Shown: piece by piece, positions 61,088-63,994 of the stretch
How positions within the stretch are numbered: position 1 is the first letter of the stretch
Layout: each line of letters opens with the position of its first letter
Source: Strongylocentrotus purpuratus
Lineage: Eukaryota; Echinodermata; Echinoidea; Camarodonta; Strongylocentrotidae
DNA: 64,000 nucleotides
Assembly: GCF_000002235.5 (NCBI RefSeq)
Contig: NW_022145607.1
Location: 32,356,660 to 32,420,659 of the forward strand
Direction: 5' to 3'
Translations under genes and position numbers: made by a program
The notes under the pieces: model-generated
What the model was told of the DNA's origin: nothing
Database searches by the model: none
The model's input: the letters and a program-made list of their open reading frames with translations, nothing else

Positions 61088-63356
61088 GTTTTCATTTTGT
61101 GTAGAGGAAAGCGTTCTGAAACCTCAAGCATTTCCAATTGAAATTGTGGAGGTGTCTTTGTATAGCGCTTCCTTCAATTGAATATCAATTGAAGGTTCGA
61201 ATCCAAGCGCAGCACTCAAGTCCTTTGGCAAAATATTCAACACACAATTGCCCCTCTCCATCAAAGTGTAAATGAGTATCTGACAATTGCTGGAGGGGAG
61301 GGGTGTTACACTCACAAATGTAATAACGCCCACAAATGTAATAACCCCCCACAAATGTAATAACACTTTACCCACAAATGTTATAACACCCACAAATGTA
61401 ATAACACTTTAACCACAAATGTAATAATTTCACCCACAAATGAAATAACCACTTTACCCACAAATGTAATAATTTTGATTCACCCACAAAATAATGTAAT
61501 AATGACTTTACCCACAAATGTAATAAATTTGAAGGGATATTTTCTCGAATTCGTTCAAAACTAAAACCCTGTAATAAAGCATGGGTATAGCGCGCAGTCT
61601 TTACTCCAGACCCGGTTATTTCAAAAAATTAAAAAATCTTCAAAACTAAGACCCCATAATCCTTTTCCTGTGGAATAACATGAGAATCGAGCGTAGTCTT
61701 TCCTCCAGACCCGGTTATTCAAAAGTAATGATCATCTACCTGTTGTTTCTGTTTAACACATGTTACTTCATTGTAGGAAATGGAATAACGCGTACTCGTA
61801 CAAATTTAGAAATATGTATAGATTGAAAGTCATTATGATACCCGAAGCAGAAAAGAAGGGCAAATATTGTATGAACATTGCAGATCAATTTCAATGTACA
61901 TTGATACACATCAGCGTGTCATTCTAAGGTATCTGATCATTCTAAATAATGATGATATGCCGTCCTTGTATAGCGCATACATGCATGCGCTTTCAAAAGG
62001 ACTTTGGATGTTATTACTCCGGCTTTAAAACTGTCTCTGGAACTATCATTTTACTTTATGTTTTTTCTGATCCAAGCTCTATTTTATAGGGCTAACAAAC
62101 ATCATGGATTCTGCTAGATTTATTACGACGTTTTATTGGGTAATATATAGGAAATAACATTATAGAATGAACCTTTCAAGCAGAGAGAAGAAATAGGAGA
62201 CTATTTGCTTTGTGACATGGAGACGACCTAGTTTAAGGTCGGCAAATACGAGATAAAATGTGCGCGTCTATTAAAAATCGAGGGTAATGTAATACGACCC
62301 GTTTTCAAGAAGAAAATGGGTTGATGCAATATTTCCCTTTTATAGTTACTCGTAAATTTAGCTATCAATTTCTTATGGTTGGGCCTAATAGCTTAAGTAT
62401 TTTACTTCTGCGCTACAACCGAACCCTTACAAGATAATTCAGAGGTTTTGAAGTAGGAGGCATATAATGCCACTTTTGGTATCAAAAGATGCTCAGGACA
62501 ATATAAATCAAAATAAAAAAAATAAAAAAAATCAAAAAAATCTTACAAACTATGAAAGTAATCGCAAAAATCCGCCTAGCGGGGGGGGGGGGGTCTTTTT
62601 TGGTTCAATATCATCACTTAATTGGTGCGTTGGTTAGTTATAATTCCCGTGTGAAGGTCTGAAAGGGTGGAATGGTAGTTTTTCCCTTTTCTTTATTCGA
62701 TTAATACCGCCGTGGGGAATATAGAATTTAATAACTGCATTATTTGATAAGTGGCTCACTTGCAAAACGATGGCCAAGACTCGACGTTCAGGAAATCAAC
62801 TTACAGCAATTTCAATAGCCTTGTGCGTCTAAACGAAATGTGAGAACATGGAAATAAAATATTACGCAGACCGAAATAGACGTCTGTCTAGAATTAATAC
62901 CAAAGGGCATTAAAGGTCCAGTTGGTTTCTTGAAAGTCTTTGTGACCTTGGTTTGGACAATCCGTATTTTCGATCTCTTTTGTTACTCACCTTTCCCGCA
63001 GATGTCAACCAAAAATCCCTCATCGCTGATTGCAGAATCTGAACTAAACTCCATCCAGGCAATCTGGTGTCGGATGTTAATCTCTGTCGGTAAGGTGTTA
63101 CCACTCAGTGTTATCAGCCGAGTCTCCTCCAATCCCGAATCATTCCCGAAACCGATCTTCAAATAGTCGTACCCAGGTTCGAGGTCAAAAGCAGTAAAAT
63201 TCAAAATGGCGCTGTTGCCATGGGCAACCTCAAAGATCCACGTGACGTGAAGGTTGTTGGGATAGTTGTTAGGGTTGCCGGGTGAAGCTACAGCAACCGA
63301 TTGGTTGATGGACAATCTGATGTGATGGATATCGTCAGTGGAGTTGTCCAGAGTTA
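25724..63356 (-). CDS. GRL101/relaxin-receptor-like GPCR with CUB, discoidin, lectin, LDL-A and LRR ectodomain (35 exons, 5' end off-window)
   Basis: Seen: 35 exons in one orientation whose splice phases all agree; the summed coding length is 6,641 bases, i.e. 2,212 residues plus a stop after the two-base partial codon at the 5' edge. Module order is CUB x5, F5/8C x2, CUB-like, CUB, C-type lectin, LDL-A x7, LRRNT, LRRs, seven-helix domain, cytoplasmic tail. Extracellular modules are mostly bounded by phase-1 introns and LRRs by phase-2 introns. Known: LDL-A plus LRR plus rhodopsin-like helices defines the type C LGR group (relaxin receptors, snail GRL101), plasma-membrane receptors that signal through G proteins. 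Inference: the extra CUB, discoidin and lectin modules bind glycans, lipids or matrix and present ligand to the LRR/7TM core. No signal peptide is seen, so the start lies beyond 63356. The only unclear join is inside the lectin domain. A split into two genes is possible but phase continuity argues against it. Confidence 0.88.
26095..26300 (+). mobile_element. TTAA-flanked MITE family M1, copy B (right end missing)
   Basis: Starts TTAA-AGATAAAG and follows the M1 consensus through 'aagcactgtacacagaaaga' and 'tatatgggactac'; the rest differs. It lies in the receptor intron before the last exon. Confidence 0.75.
27121..27305 (-). CDS. Receptor exon: cytoplasmic tail, part 1
   Basis: Phase 1-0 exon of 185 bases, acceptor AATGTAG. 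It reads [20 protein letters not shown] then [20 protein letters not shown] and [20 protein letters not shown], a charged region predicted by eye to be helical. Serines and threonines offer phosphorylation sites for a GPCR tail. The donor (ACC/GTGGAT) is weak; if ignored the frame ends at a TAG at 27094-27096. I do not recognise the tail from other receptors. Confidence 0.72.
27798..27939 (-). CDS. Receptor exon: transmembrane helix 7 and start of cytoplasmic tail
   Basis: Phase 0-1 exon of 142 bases, acceptor TTTGATAG. It reads [20 protein letters not shown] then Y-T-L-S-S-L, i.e. TM7 with the N-P-x-x-Y motif, followed by the basic helix-8 stretch [10 protein letters not shown] place the donor at GGTACGCC so the frame continues into 27121-27305. 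If it is not spliced there, the frame runs on to a TGA at 27700-27702, giving a shorter alternative tail. Confidence 0.9.
28424..29327 (-). CDS. Receptor exon: hinge and transmembrane helices 1-6 of a rhodopsin-class GPCR
   Basis: Phase 2-0 exon of 904 bases (301 residues). It begins with the LGR hinge [12 protein letters not shown] and a [10 protein letters not shown] stretch leading into TM1. Six hydrophobic helices follow. Landmarks: N-L-A-V-S-D in TM2, the TM3 cysteine (SALCKVAG) with a partner in extracellular loop 2 (SGVCLALPL), D-R-C-I-H-I where most receptors have D-R-Y, and C-W-F-P in TM6. The donor after S-A-Q is GTGAAT; the reading frame stays open past it to 28193 but that tail ([10 protein letters not shown]...) is intron, because TM7 with N-P-Y-L-Y is found in phase at 27798-27939. 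D-R-C in place of D-R-Y may change basal activity (inference). Confidence 0.95.
30177..30257 (-). CDS. Receptor exon: last LRR (81 bases)
   Basis: Phase 2-2 exon of 81 bases, acceptor CTTTGCAG, donor GTTCGT. It reads [20 protein letters not shown] then L-G-N-L-R-K. The F-x-G-L-x-N-L-R pattern just before the hinge also ends the LRR block in relaxin receptors (family knowledge). The join to 28424-29327 gives [10 protein letters not shown]. Confidence 0.85.
30640..30830 (+). repeat. tRNA-derived SINE fragment
   Basis: 'gtggtatagtggtcgattca' looks like an eroded A-box region and 'caagacattaatccacatttgccac...ccacccaggtgttaatgg' matches the body of the SINE at 33142. Lies in a receptor intron. 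Confidence 0.55.
30963..31034 (-). CDS. Receptor exon: LRR (24 residues on a 72-base exon)
   Basis: Exactly 72 bases, phase 2-2, acceptor CTTTTAG, donor GTGAGG. It reads [20 protein letters not shown] then L-Q-E-L, a canonical LRR. Confidence 0.91.
31343..31414 (-). CDS. Receptor exon: LRR (24 residues on a 72-base exon)
   Basis: Exactly 72 bases, phase 2-2, acceptor ATTATAG, donor GTAAGT. It reads [20 protein letters not shown] then M-K-T-L, a canonical N-x-I-x-x-L-x-x-x-x-F-x-x-L-x-x-x-x-x-L repeat. Confidence 0.91.
31545..31617. mobile_element. 73-base perfect fold-back MITE (gggggtgtttcacaaa ends)
   Basis: 'ctgggggtgtttcacaaagc' and its reverse complement enclose 'gttcgtaaagt/actttacgaac', so nearly all 73 bases pair with each other. 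Shares termini with the elements at 48676 and 14534. Confidence 0.85.
32132..32203 (-). CDS. Receptor exon: LRR (24 residues on a 72-base exon)
   Basis: Exactly 72 bases, phase 2-2, acceptor ATTACAG and donor GTGAGT. It reads [20 protein letters not shown] then L-L-N-L, an L-x-x-x-x-L-x-x-I-x-x-G-x-F-x-x-N-x-x-L-x-x-L repeat. The 72-base, phase-2 LRR exon is typical of LGR genes. Confidence 0.88.
32756..32881 (-). CDS. Receptor exon: first LRR with an inserted cysteine-bearing segment
   Basis: Phase 2-2 exon of 126 bases, acceptor TTCTTTAG, donor GTAAGT. It reads [20 protein letters not shown] then [12 protein letters not shown]. The last 20 residues resemble an LRR; the first part with two cysteines is not typical. 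Membership rests on phase and clean splice sites. Confidence 0.7.
33142..33482 (+). repeat. tRNA-derived SINE
   Basis: Head 'gtgtcgtggacgagtggata' resembles a tRNA A-box region; the body has 'ttggcaagacatcgatctac' and 'ccacccaggtgttaaatggg', and the 3' end is (TTA)n. The same body is shared with 30640 and 61140. Confidence 0.65.
33617..33772 (+). mobile_element. Mariner/pogo-type MITE
   Basis: CAGTCAAACCTG ... CAGGTTTGACTG TIRs flanked by TA on both sides (33615-33616, 33773-33774); 156 bases. TA duplication and CAGT termini are typical of Tc1/mariner-pogo derivatives. Confidence 0.85.
33798..33894 (-). CDS. Receptor exon: LRR N-terminal cap
   Basis: Phase 1-2 exon of 97 bases, acceptor CCAAAAG. 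It reads [20 protein letters not shown], then [13 protein letters not shown], the C-P-x-x-C-x-C ... C cap followed by the l-P-x-x-L-x-x-L entry into the repeats. An earlier GT (GTGGAT) would give the wrong phase; donor GTAAAT keeps phase 2 for all the LRR exons. Confidence 0.88.
34449..34568 (-). CDS. Receptor exon: LDL receptor class A repeat 7
   Basis: Phase 1-1 exon of 120 bases, acceptor AACGTAG, donor GTATGT. It reads [20 protein letters not shown] and ends [16 protein letters not shown]; six cysteines. It is the repeat closest to the LRR block, the position that in relaxin receptors has an LDL-A module essential for signalling (family knowledge). Confidence 0.92.
35044..35160 (-). CDS. 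Receptor exon: LDL receptor class A repeat 6
   Basis: Phase 1-1 exon of 117 bases, acceptor TTGTACAG, donor GTGACT. It reads [20 protein letters not shown] and ends [16 protein letters not shown]; six cysteines and a calcium motif with G-E-D-E in place of S-D-E. Confidence 0.92.
35556..35708 (-). CDS. Receptor exon: LDL receptor class A-like repeat 5 (calcium motif lost)
   Basis: Phase 1-1 exon of 153 bases, acceptor TTGCACAG, donor GTAGGC. Six cysteines are present ([20 protein letters not shown] ... TRCLHELDE ... TGCRDV ... RAC), but the acidic S-D-E calcium cage is replaced by D-V-T-H-L and a longer loop is inserted. It probably keeps the fold without calcium binding. Confidence 0.82.
35826..35965 (+). 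repeat. Intronic repeat block, paired with 52625-52765
   Basis: 'tcgcccgacatag', 'gcagactggattcc', 'gttcattcattgata', 'actcgtcac' and 'aagaaacat' occur in the same order and spacing in both blocks. In the second place it directly follows the 0.9-kb repeat R3. Confidence 0.7.
36582..36701 (-). CDS. Receptor exon: LDL receptor class A repeat 4 (variant)
   Basis: Phase 1-1 exon of 120 bases. The acceptor ACACAG ending at 36702 gives the correct phase; a nearer CAG would be out of phase. It reads [20 protein letters not shown] and ends [12 protein letters not shown]. The first cysteine expected before F-Q-C is missing and the calcium motif is altered (T-N-E-D-E), so this repeat may fold with fewer disulfides. 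Donor GTGAGT. Confidence 0.85.
37243..37359 (-). CDS. Receptor exon: LDL receptor class A repeat 3
   Basis: Phase 1-1 exon of 117 bases, acceptor CTTTCAG, donor GTAATA. It reads [20 protein letters not shown] and ends [16 protein letters not shown]; six cysteines and intact S-D-E. The strongest ORF over this stretch is a different, meaningless frame. Confidence 0.92.
37645..37855 (+). repeat. tRNA-derived SINE
   Basis: 'gagatcgagtggtctcgtaa' then 'ggtgacccgggttcgaaacc' (B box) and the body 'ctagtgccctttggtaaggc', 'aatcctcattgccaggtccc'; same family as 44752. Tail of ACC repeats. Confidence 0.75.
37942..38049 (-). CDS. Receptor exon: LDL receptor class A repeat 2
   Basis: Phase 1-1 exon of 108 bases, acceptor GATTCAG, donor GTAAGT. 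It reads [20 protein letters not shown] and ends [16 protein letters not shown], with six cysteines and an intact S-D-E calcium motif. Shortest of the seven repeats. Confidence 0.92.
38506..38631 (-). CDS. Receptor exon: LDL receptor class A repeat 1
   Basis: Phase 1-1 exon of 126 bases, acceptor TTCATATAG, donor GTATAG. Six cysteines in LDL-A spacing; the calcium cage ending reads [16 protein letters not shown] with the D-x-x-x-S-D-E pattern intact. This begins a run of seven one-exon LDL-A repeats. Confidence 0.93.
39184..40294. other. Receptor intron, mostly unassigned
   Basis: Part of the intron between the lectin domain and LDL-A repeat 1. Contains a SINE-like segment at about 39185-39360 ('aaccccggctttagct' type, 'agtggcaaaggtagatcaat') and otherwise AT-rich sequence. 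No exon seen. Confidence 0.45.
40295..40449 (-). CDS. Receptor exon: C-type lectin domain, part 3
   Basis: Phase 2-1 exon of 155 bases, acceptor GTAACAG, donor GTAAAG. Joined to the previous exon it reads HPPQQPNGG and later [18 protein letters not shown], the W-x-D-x-x-C ... F-I-C-E ending of a CTLD. The long-loop sugar motif is QPN where EPN or QPD is usual, and the W-N-D position is W-H-D, so sugar binding cannot be assumed. Confidence 0.87.
41137..41211 (-). CDS. Receptor exon: C-type lectin domain, part 2
   Basis: Exon of 75 bases if acceptor GGCAG (ending at 41212) is used, phase 2-2; an alternative acceptor GTAG would start it at 41221, adding L-G-R before the conserved stretch. The reading [20 protein letters not shown] is the G-x-F-x-W-x-D ... 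Y-x-x-W core of CTLDs. Donor GTAAGT. Confidence 0.83.
41679..41895 (-). CDS. Receptor exon: C-type lectin domain, part 1
   Basis: Phase 1-2 exon of 217 bases with acceptor AATATAG. It reads [20 protein letters not shown], then [20 protein letters not shown], the canonical long-form CTLD start (C-P-x-x-W, C-Y, A-E-x-x-C, G-x-L-V-S-I). The 3' boundary is ambiguous: a canonical donor GTATTG gives the end at 41679; ending at 41683 would give a better protein (Y-I-G-L) but needs a non-canonical GA donor. Confidence 0.85.
42128..42300 (-). repeat. SINE tail in reverse orientation
   Basis: (AAT)n at 42132 followed by 'tgtatagcgcac' reads on the minus strand as the 'gtgcgctata...(ATT)n' end of a SINE. 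Confidence 0.5.
42549..42962 (-). CDS. Receptor exon: CUB domain 7 (canonical, four cysteines)
   Basis: Phase 1-1 exon of 414 bases, acceptor TATTAAAG, donor GTAAGT. It reads [20 protein letters not shown], later [20 protein letters not shown] and [19 protein letters not shown]. The E...C-x-x-D-Y arrangement is the calcium-site pattern of typical CUB domains. This is the only CUB in the window with the full complement of cysteines. An extra cysteine (KPGC) precedes the domain. Confidence 0.9.
43451..43643 (-). CDS. Receptor exon: CUB-like module 6, second half
   Basis: Phase 0-1 exon of 193 bases, acceptor CTTCAAG, donor GTATGT. The translation includes [20 protein letters not shown] and [19 protein letters not shown]. 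It is serine-rich and only loosely CUB-like; I do not recognise another family. Membership in the gene rests on phase agreement with both neighbours and good splice sites. Confidence 0.68.
44504..44676 (-). CDS. Receptor exon: CUB-like module 6, first half (cysteine-rich start)
   Basis: Phase 1-0 exon of 173 bases, acceptor TTTTCGCAG, donor GTATTT. The reading [20 protein letters not shown] has three closely spaced cysteines (a fourth follows later, in AMCHQE), then [18 protein letters not shown], which looks like the C-x-x-x-I-x-x-P-x-G-x-x-V-x-x-x-F part of a CUB domain. It could be a separate small cysteine-rich fold; CUB-like is the best guess. Confidence 0.7.
44752..44950 (+). repeat. 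tRNA-derived SINE
   Basis: 'gcgatggttcattggtagag' (A box) 'cagtggtctcgaaaccggga' and 'cccggattcgaaacc' (B box) are tRNA-like; the body 'tagtgcctttggtaaggctt' matches 37645. Tail (CAAA)n. Confidence 0.78.
45099..45237 (-). CDS. Receptor exon: F5/8 type C domain 2, part 3
   Basis: Phase 0-1 exon of 139 bases. A nearer acceptor (ending at 45228) would be out of phase; the upstream acceptor TGTATAG (ending 45238) restores phase 0 and gives [20 protein letters not shown], then W-V-L-P-T-D-W and C-F-R-L-E-L-I-G-C, the closing discoidin strands. Donor is GTAAGA. Two additional cysteines (CETAMC) are unusual for the family. Confidence 0.83.
45660..45958 (-). CDS. Receptor exon: F5/8 type C domain 2, parts 1 and 2
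   Basis: Phase 1-0 exon of 299 bases, acceptor GCACAG and donor GTGAGT. It starts [10 protein letters not shown], includes [20 protein letters not shown] and [18 protein letters not shown]. Here one exon covers what two exons (49160-49320, 47969-48082) code in the first discoidin domain, so an intron was lost or gained after duplication. The central strands are more diverged than in domain 1. Confidence 0.82.
46600..46945 (+). repeat. Dispersed repeat R3, partial copy
   Basis: Matches the right half of R3 at 52240-52585 and 55765-56100 ('tttagcctgacggtagtgaa', 'gggacatcgtctgcttgtgc', 'ttgataaccttg'). Confidence 0.8.
47396..47537 (-). CDS. Receptor exon: F5/8 type C domain 1, part 3
   Basis: Phase 0-1 exon of 142 bases, acceptor ATTACAG, donor GTGGTG. 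The reading ends [19 protein letters not shown] then E-I-L-G-C, the standard discoidin ending (I-R-I-x-P-W and R-x-E-x-x-G-C) that closes the disulfide with the first cysteine at 49160-49320. Confidence 0.87.
47969..48082 (-). CDS. Receptor exon: F5/8 type C domain 1, part 2
   Basis: Phase 0-0 exon of 114 bases (38 codons) with acceptor GCTCCAG and donor GTAAGG. It reads [20 protein letters not shown], the central discoidin strand with the conserved V-x-G-I-x-x-Q-G pattern, then a W-I-E-S-I-L-I-T-F strand. It is too short to stand out as an ORF. Confidence 0.85.
48142..48509 (+). mobile_element. TTAA-flanked MITE family M1, copy C
   Basis: Full-length copy, TTAA-AGATAGAGATC ... GGCCTTTAGCT-TTAA, containing a poly-G stretch near 48470. 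It lies in an intron of the receptor, immediately upstream (in transcript order) of the exon at 47969-48082. Confidence 0.82.
48676..48998. mobile_element. 323-base fold-back MITE (gggggtgtttcacaaa ends)
   Basis: 'ccagggggtgtttcacaaag' plus 'cctaagtcgaacttaactct' on the left are mirrored on the right ('agagttaagttcgacttagg', 'ctttgtgaaacactcccctgg'). AT-rich centre with no ORF. Confidence 0.85.
49160..49320 (-). CDS. Receptor exon: F5/8 type C (discoidin) domain 1, part 1
   Basis: Phase 1-0 exon of 161 bases, acceptor TTTTCACAG and donor GTAATG. The reading [20 protein letters not shown] followed by [11 protein letters not shown] is the classic start of a discoidin domain: first cysteine, L-G-M-E-x-G, then R-L and the tryptophan. 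Such domains bind glycans or phospholipid surfaces in known proteins. Confidence 0.88.
49811..50152 (-). CDS. Receptor exon: CUB domain 5
   Basis: Phase 1-1 exon of 342 bases, acceptor CCTTTAG, donor GTTTGT. It reads [17 protein letters not shown], then [17 protein letters not shown] and [18 protein letters not shown], a textbook CUB strand order, again without cysteines. It is followed in the transcript by the first discoidin domain. Confidence 0.86.
50439..50604. mobile_element. Fold-back MITE family M4, copy A
   Basis: 'ctgcacgacgagaa' and 'tggactgcccttttaaggca' on the left mirror 'tgccttaaaagggcagtcca' and 'ttctcgtcgtgcag' on the right, with further pairing outward ('acattagggactttt' / 'aaaagttcctaatgt'). 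Confidence 0.85.
50694..50909 (+). repeat. Three tandem copies of a ~70-base unit
   Basis: Unit 'aataactttattcaatatta' ... 'cgatcaggttttaatgataa' ... 'ttataccaatt' occurs three times in a row with few differences; copy 1 lacks 'gtgt' found in copies 2 and 3, and copy 3 ends in a changed 'gtgttat'. Confidence 0.9.
50955..51107 (-). CDS. Receptor exon: CUB domain 4, second half
   Basis: Phase 1-1 exon of 153 bases, acceptor CACACAG and donor GTAAGT. The joined codon gives E, then [18 protein letters not shown] and [19 protein letters not shown], the closing strands of the CUB domain begun at 54959-55165. The intron between the two halves is about 3.85 kb and is packed with mobile relics (51660-52590 repeat, 52773-54057 TIR element). 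Confidence 0.82.
51159..51310. mobile_element. Fold-back MITE family M4, degenerate copy B
   Basis: Contains 'gtgcacgacgaaaacgtgga', 'gtccttttaaggcactgtca' and 'gtcagtgccttaaaaaggaa', a rearranged relative of 50439-50604, just upstream of the acceptor of exon 50955-51107. Confidence 0.7.
51660..52590 (+). repeat. Dispersed repeat R3, copy 1 (~930 bases)
   Basis: Starts TTAA-AGGTGAAATTCAAAG and agrees base for base over long stretches with 55186-56115. No matching inverted end and no ORF of note. Lies in a receptor intron. Confidence 0.88.
52773..54057 (+). mobile_element. 1,285-base non-autonomous transposon N2 with ~44-base TIRs and TA duplication
   Basis: Left end GGATTTCCCGGCCAAATTCG, right end the inverse CGCGCATTTGGCCGGGAAATCC, both flanked by TA (52771-52772, 54058-54059). 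TIR similarity extends about 44 bases with few mismatches. Inside each end the word CATTCAAATTA (left) or its inverse TAATTTGAATG (right) is repeated several times. No transposase is coded. Confidence 0.87.
54959..55165 (-). CDS. Receptor exon: CUB domain 4, first half
   Basis: Phase 1-1 exon of 207 bases. It reads [17 protein letters not shown], then a V-W-V-V-A-A-P-K-G core and [20 protein letters not shown], a clear N-terminal half of a CUB domain. Donor is GTAGAC. The acceptor sits only about 20 bases from the TTAA end of a 0.9-kb dispersed repeat (55186 onward), so part of its polypyrimidine/branch region has been replaced or compressed by that insertion. Confidence 0.83.
55186..56115 (+). 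repeat. Dispersed repeat R3, copy 2 (~930 bases)
   Basis: Near-identical to 51660-52590, same orientation, 3.5 kb apart; the pair flanks the CUB-4 first-half exon and the 1.3-kb TIR element, so unequal exchange between them could delete that exon. Confidence 0.88.
56253..56690. repeat. Minisatellite of ~15-base 'ggggtagttgtcct' units in two opposed blocks
   Basis: From 56253 to about 56388 the unit reads ACAACTACCCC; from 56389 to 56690 it reads GGGGTAGTTGTCC, i.e. the array flips strand at its centre. Units vary (ggggggtagttgtcc, gggtagttgtcta). Confidence 0.9.
57201..57551 (-). CDS. Receptor exon: CUB domain 3 (divergent)
   Basis: Phase 1-1 exon of 351 bases, acceptor CAACAG and donor GTGAGT. 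The reading starts [15 protein letters not shown] and contains [18 protein letters not shown] and [20 protein letters not shown], a CUB pattern with no cysteine. The spacing between the core strands is normal (about 117 residues), so this looks like a real but diverged module and not a decaying one. Confidence 0.82.
57744..58420. repeat. Two ~170-base direct copies of a small palindromic element bracketing M2 copy B
   Basis: The core 'gttgctaggcaaaccataat' and 'gtttgtcctacctagcaaca' is itself an inverted repeat; versions lie at about 57765-57900 and 58250-58400 in the same orientation, each followed by 'gactattgagatac'. M2 copy B sits between them, as if it had inserted and the host element had duplicated. 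Confidence 0.7.
57972..58244. mobile_element. Fold-back MITE family M2, copy B
   Basis: Starts CACTATGAATATGACGGAC and ends in its inverse; arms of about 120 bases, longer than copy A because of an extra 'attctaccctcaacaattgc' segment in each arm. Flanked by ATA on both sides, possible 3-base duplication. Confidence 0.85.
58478..58723. mobile_element. Fold-back MITE family M2, copy C
   Basis: Third copy of M2 230 bases from copy B. Its right arm carries the 'caattgttaaaggtagaatg' insert but its left arm does not, so it looks like a recombinant of the two arm types. Confidence 0.83.
58981..59465 (-). repeat. Dispersed repeat R1, copy B
   Basis: Reverse-complement match of the repeat at 369-823, starting with 'actgtcgctcat' and ending near the 'atgcatggcc' region. 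One end is duplicated as an inverted arm (59462-59580), giving a fold-back. It lies in a receptor intron and is preceded by poly-T, poly-A and (TA)n tracts from about 58798. Confidence 0.75.
59319..59580. repeat. Large hairpin: two near-perfect ~120-base inverted arms
   Basis: Arm 59319-59440 (gcgggggctagggtaggggg ...) is mirrored by 59462-59580 (... ccctaccctagcccccgct) with a spacer of about 20 bases. Both arms are the 3' part of repeat R1. Such a structure would extrude or form a stable RNA hairpin when transcribed. Confidence 0.8.
59996..60186 (-). CDS. Receptor exon: CUB domain 2, second half
   Basis: Phase 2-1 exon of 191 bases. The first base completes a glycine codon with the preceding exon, then the reading runs [14 protein letters not shown] to [18 protein letters not shown], matching the D-x-L-x-I-G and F-x-S-D-x-x-x-x-G-x-G-Y strands of CUB domains. 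Donor is GTAAAT. A neighbouring intron holds a perfect fold-back repeat at 59319-59580. Confidence 0.85.
60828..61005 (-). CDS. Receptor exon: CUB domain 2, first half
   Basis: Phase 1-2 exon of 178 bases. The translation includes [17 protein letters not shown] and [17 protein letters not shown], the early strands of a CUB fold. Acceptor AG lies at 61006-61007 and the donor is GTAAAG. The exon joins in frame to the one at 59996-60186; together they make a CUB domain with no cysteine at all. An (AT)n tract at about 61046-61085 lies close to the acceptor. Confidence 0.82.
61140..61300 (+). repeat. tRNA-derived SINE remnant
   Basis: 'gaaggttcgaatccaagcgc' gives a B box; 'caagtcctttggcaaaatat' and 'caattgcccctctccatcaa' follow the body of the SINE at 33142. 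Confidence 0.6.
61309..61531 (+). repeat. Minisatellite 'cccacaaatgtaataa'
   Basis: About ten units of CCCACAAATGTAATAA separated by variable 'cacttta' linkers. It lies in the receptor intron upstream of exon 60828-61005 and just after a SINE remnant at 61140-61300. Confidence 0.9.
61532..62990. other. Receptor intron, mostly unassigned
   Basis: Contains a SINE-type tail near 61965-62030, a poly-A stretch at 62505-62550, a poly-G run at 62581. No exon seen on either strand. Confidence 0.45.
62991..63356 (-). CDS. Receptor exon: CUB domain 1
   Basis: A phase 1-1 exon of 366 bases coding about 122 residues, with donor GTGAGT just below 62991 and acceptor AG at 63357-63358. The reading has the CUB signatures [11 protein letters not shown] near the start, [13 protein letters not shown] in the middle (acidic residues as in calcium-binding CUBs) and a closing [17 protein letters not shown]. 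Only one cysteine is present, near the end (DICGK), so the usual CUB disulfides are missing. This is the most 5' exon in the window; the intron upstream starts with a TTAA-flanked fold-back element at 63436-63994. Confidence 0.85.
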
Positions 63357-63435
63357 CTTGTTATACCAAAGATAAGGGACAATCAAAGTAGGCATTCTGA
63401 ATATTATTATCTGGGATTTGAAGATTTAGTTTACA

Positions 63436-63994
63436 TTAAAGGGCCCATGACATCGAAATACAAGTGTATTCCTGTTTGTGTGCAGTCCTGCATACATCTC
63501 ATATTTTGATATGTAAACCTCTGAATTTGTTTCATAGATTTGTTAATATTTTTTTTAATATTTGTTTTTCAAACTTGCTAAGCTCCACCCCAAAAACCTC
63601 CAGATCTCATTCCCTTTTGACAACATCTGTCAGTCATCAATGAGCTAACTTGAGAAAGTGGCATCTTTGCCACAGTTGACCACCTATTACAATACCACAC
63701 ATAATAGCAATATATTAGTTGCTATGTCAGACATGTCAGACTAAACTAATATTCTAGAATAGATAAATGGTATGTAATTTCCCCCAGCCTAGCACACGTT
63801 CATAGTAGAATTTCATGCTTCCATACAAATGGACATTACATCATCATTGCCTTTGTCTTCCTGGTGATGCTACAGCAAAAAATATTTAAAAATCTATGAA
63901 ACAAATTCAGAAGTTTACATTTCAAAATATGAGATTATGCAGTACTGCATACCAACAGGAATACACATGTATTTCGATGTTATGGGCCCTTTAA
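63436..63994. mobile_element. TTAA-flanked fold-back MITE family M5
   Basis: Ends TTAA-AGGGCCCATGACATCG and CGATGTTATGGGCCCT-TTAA; pairing continues for over 100 bases inward ('acaagtgtattcctgtt', 'gcagtcctgcata', 'aacctctgaatttg'). No ORF. Confidence 0.85.
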
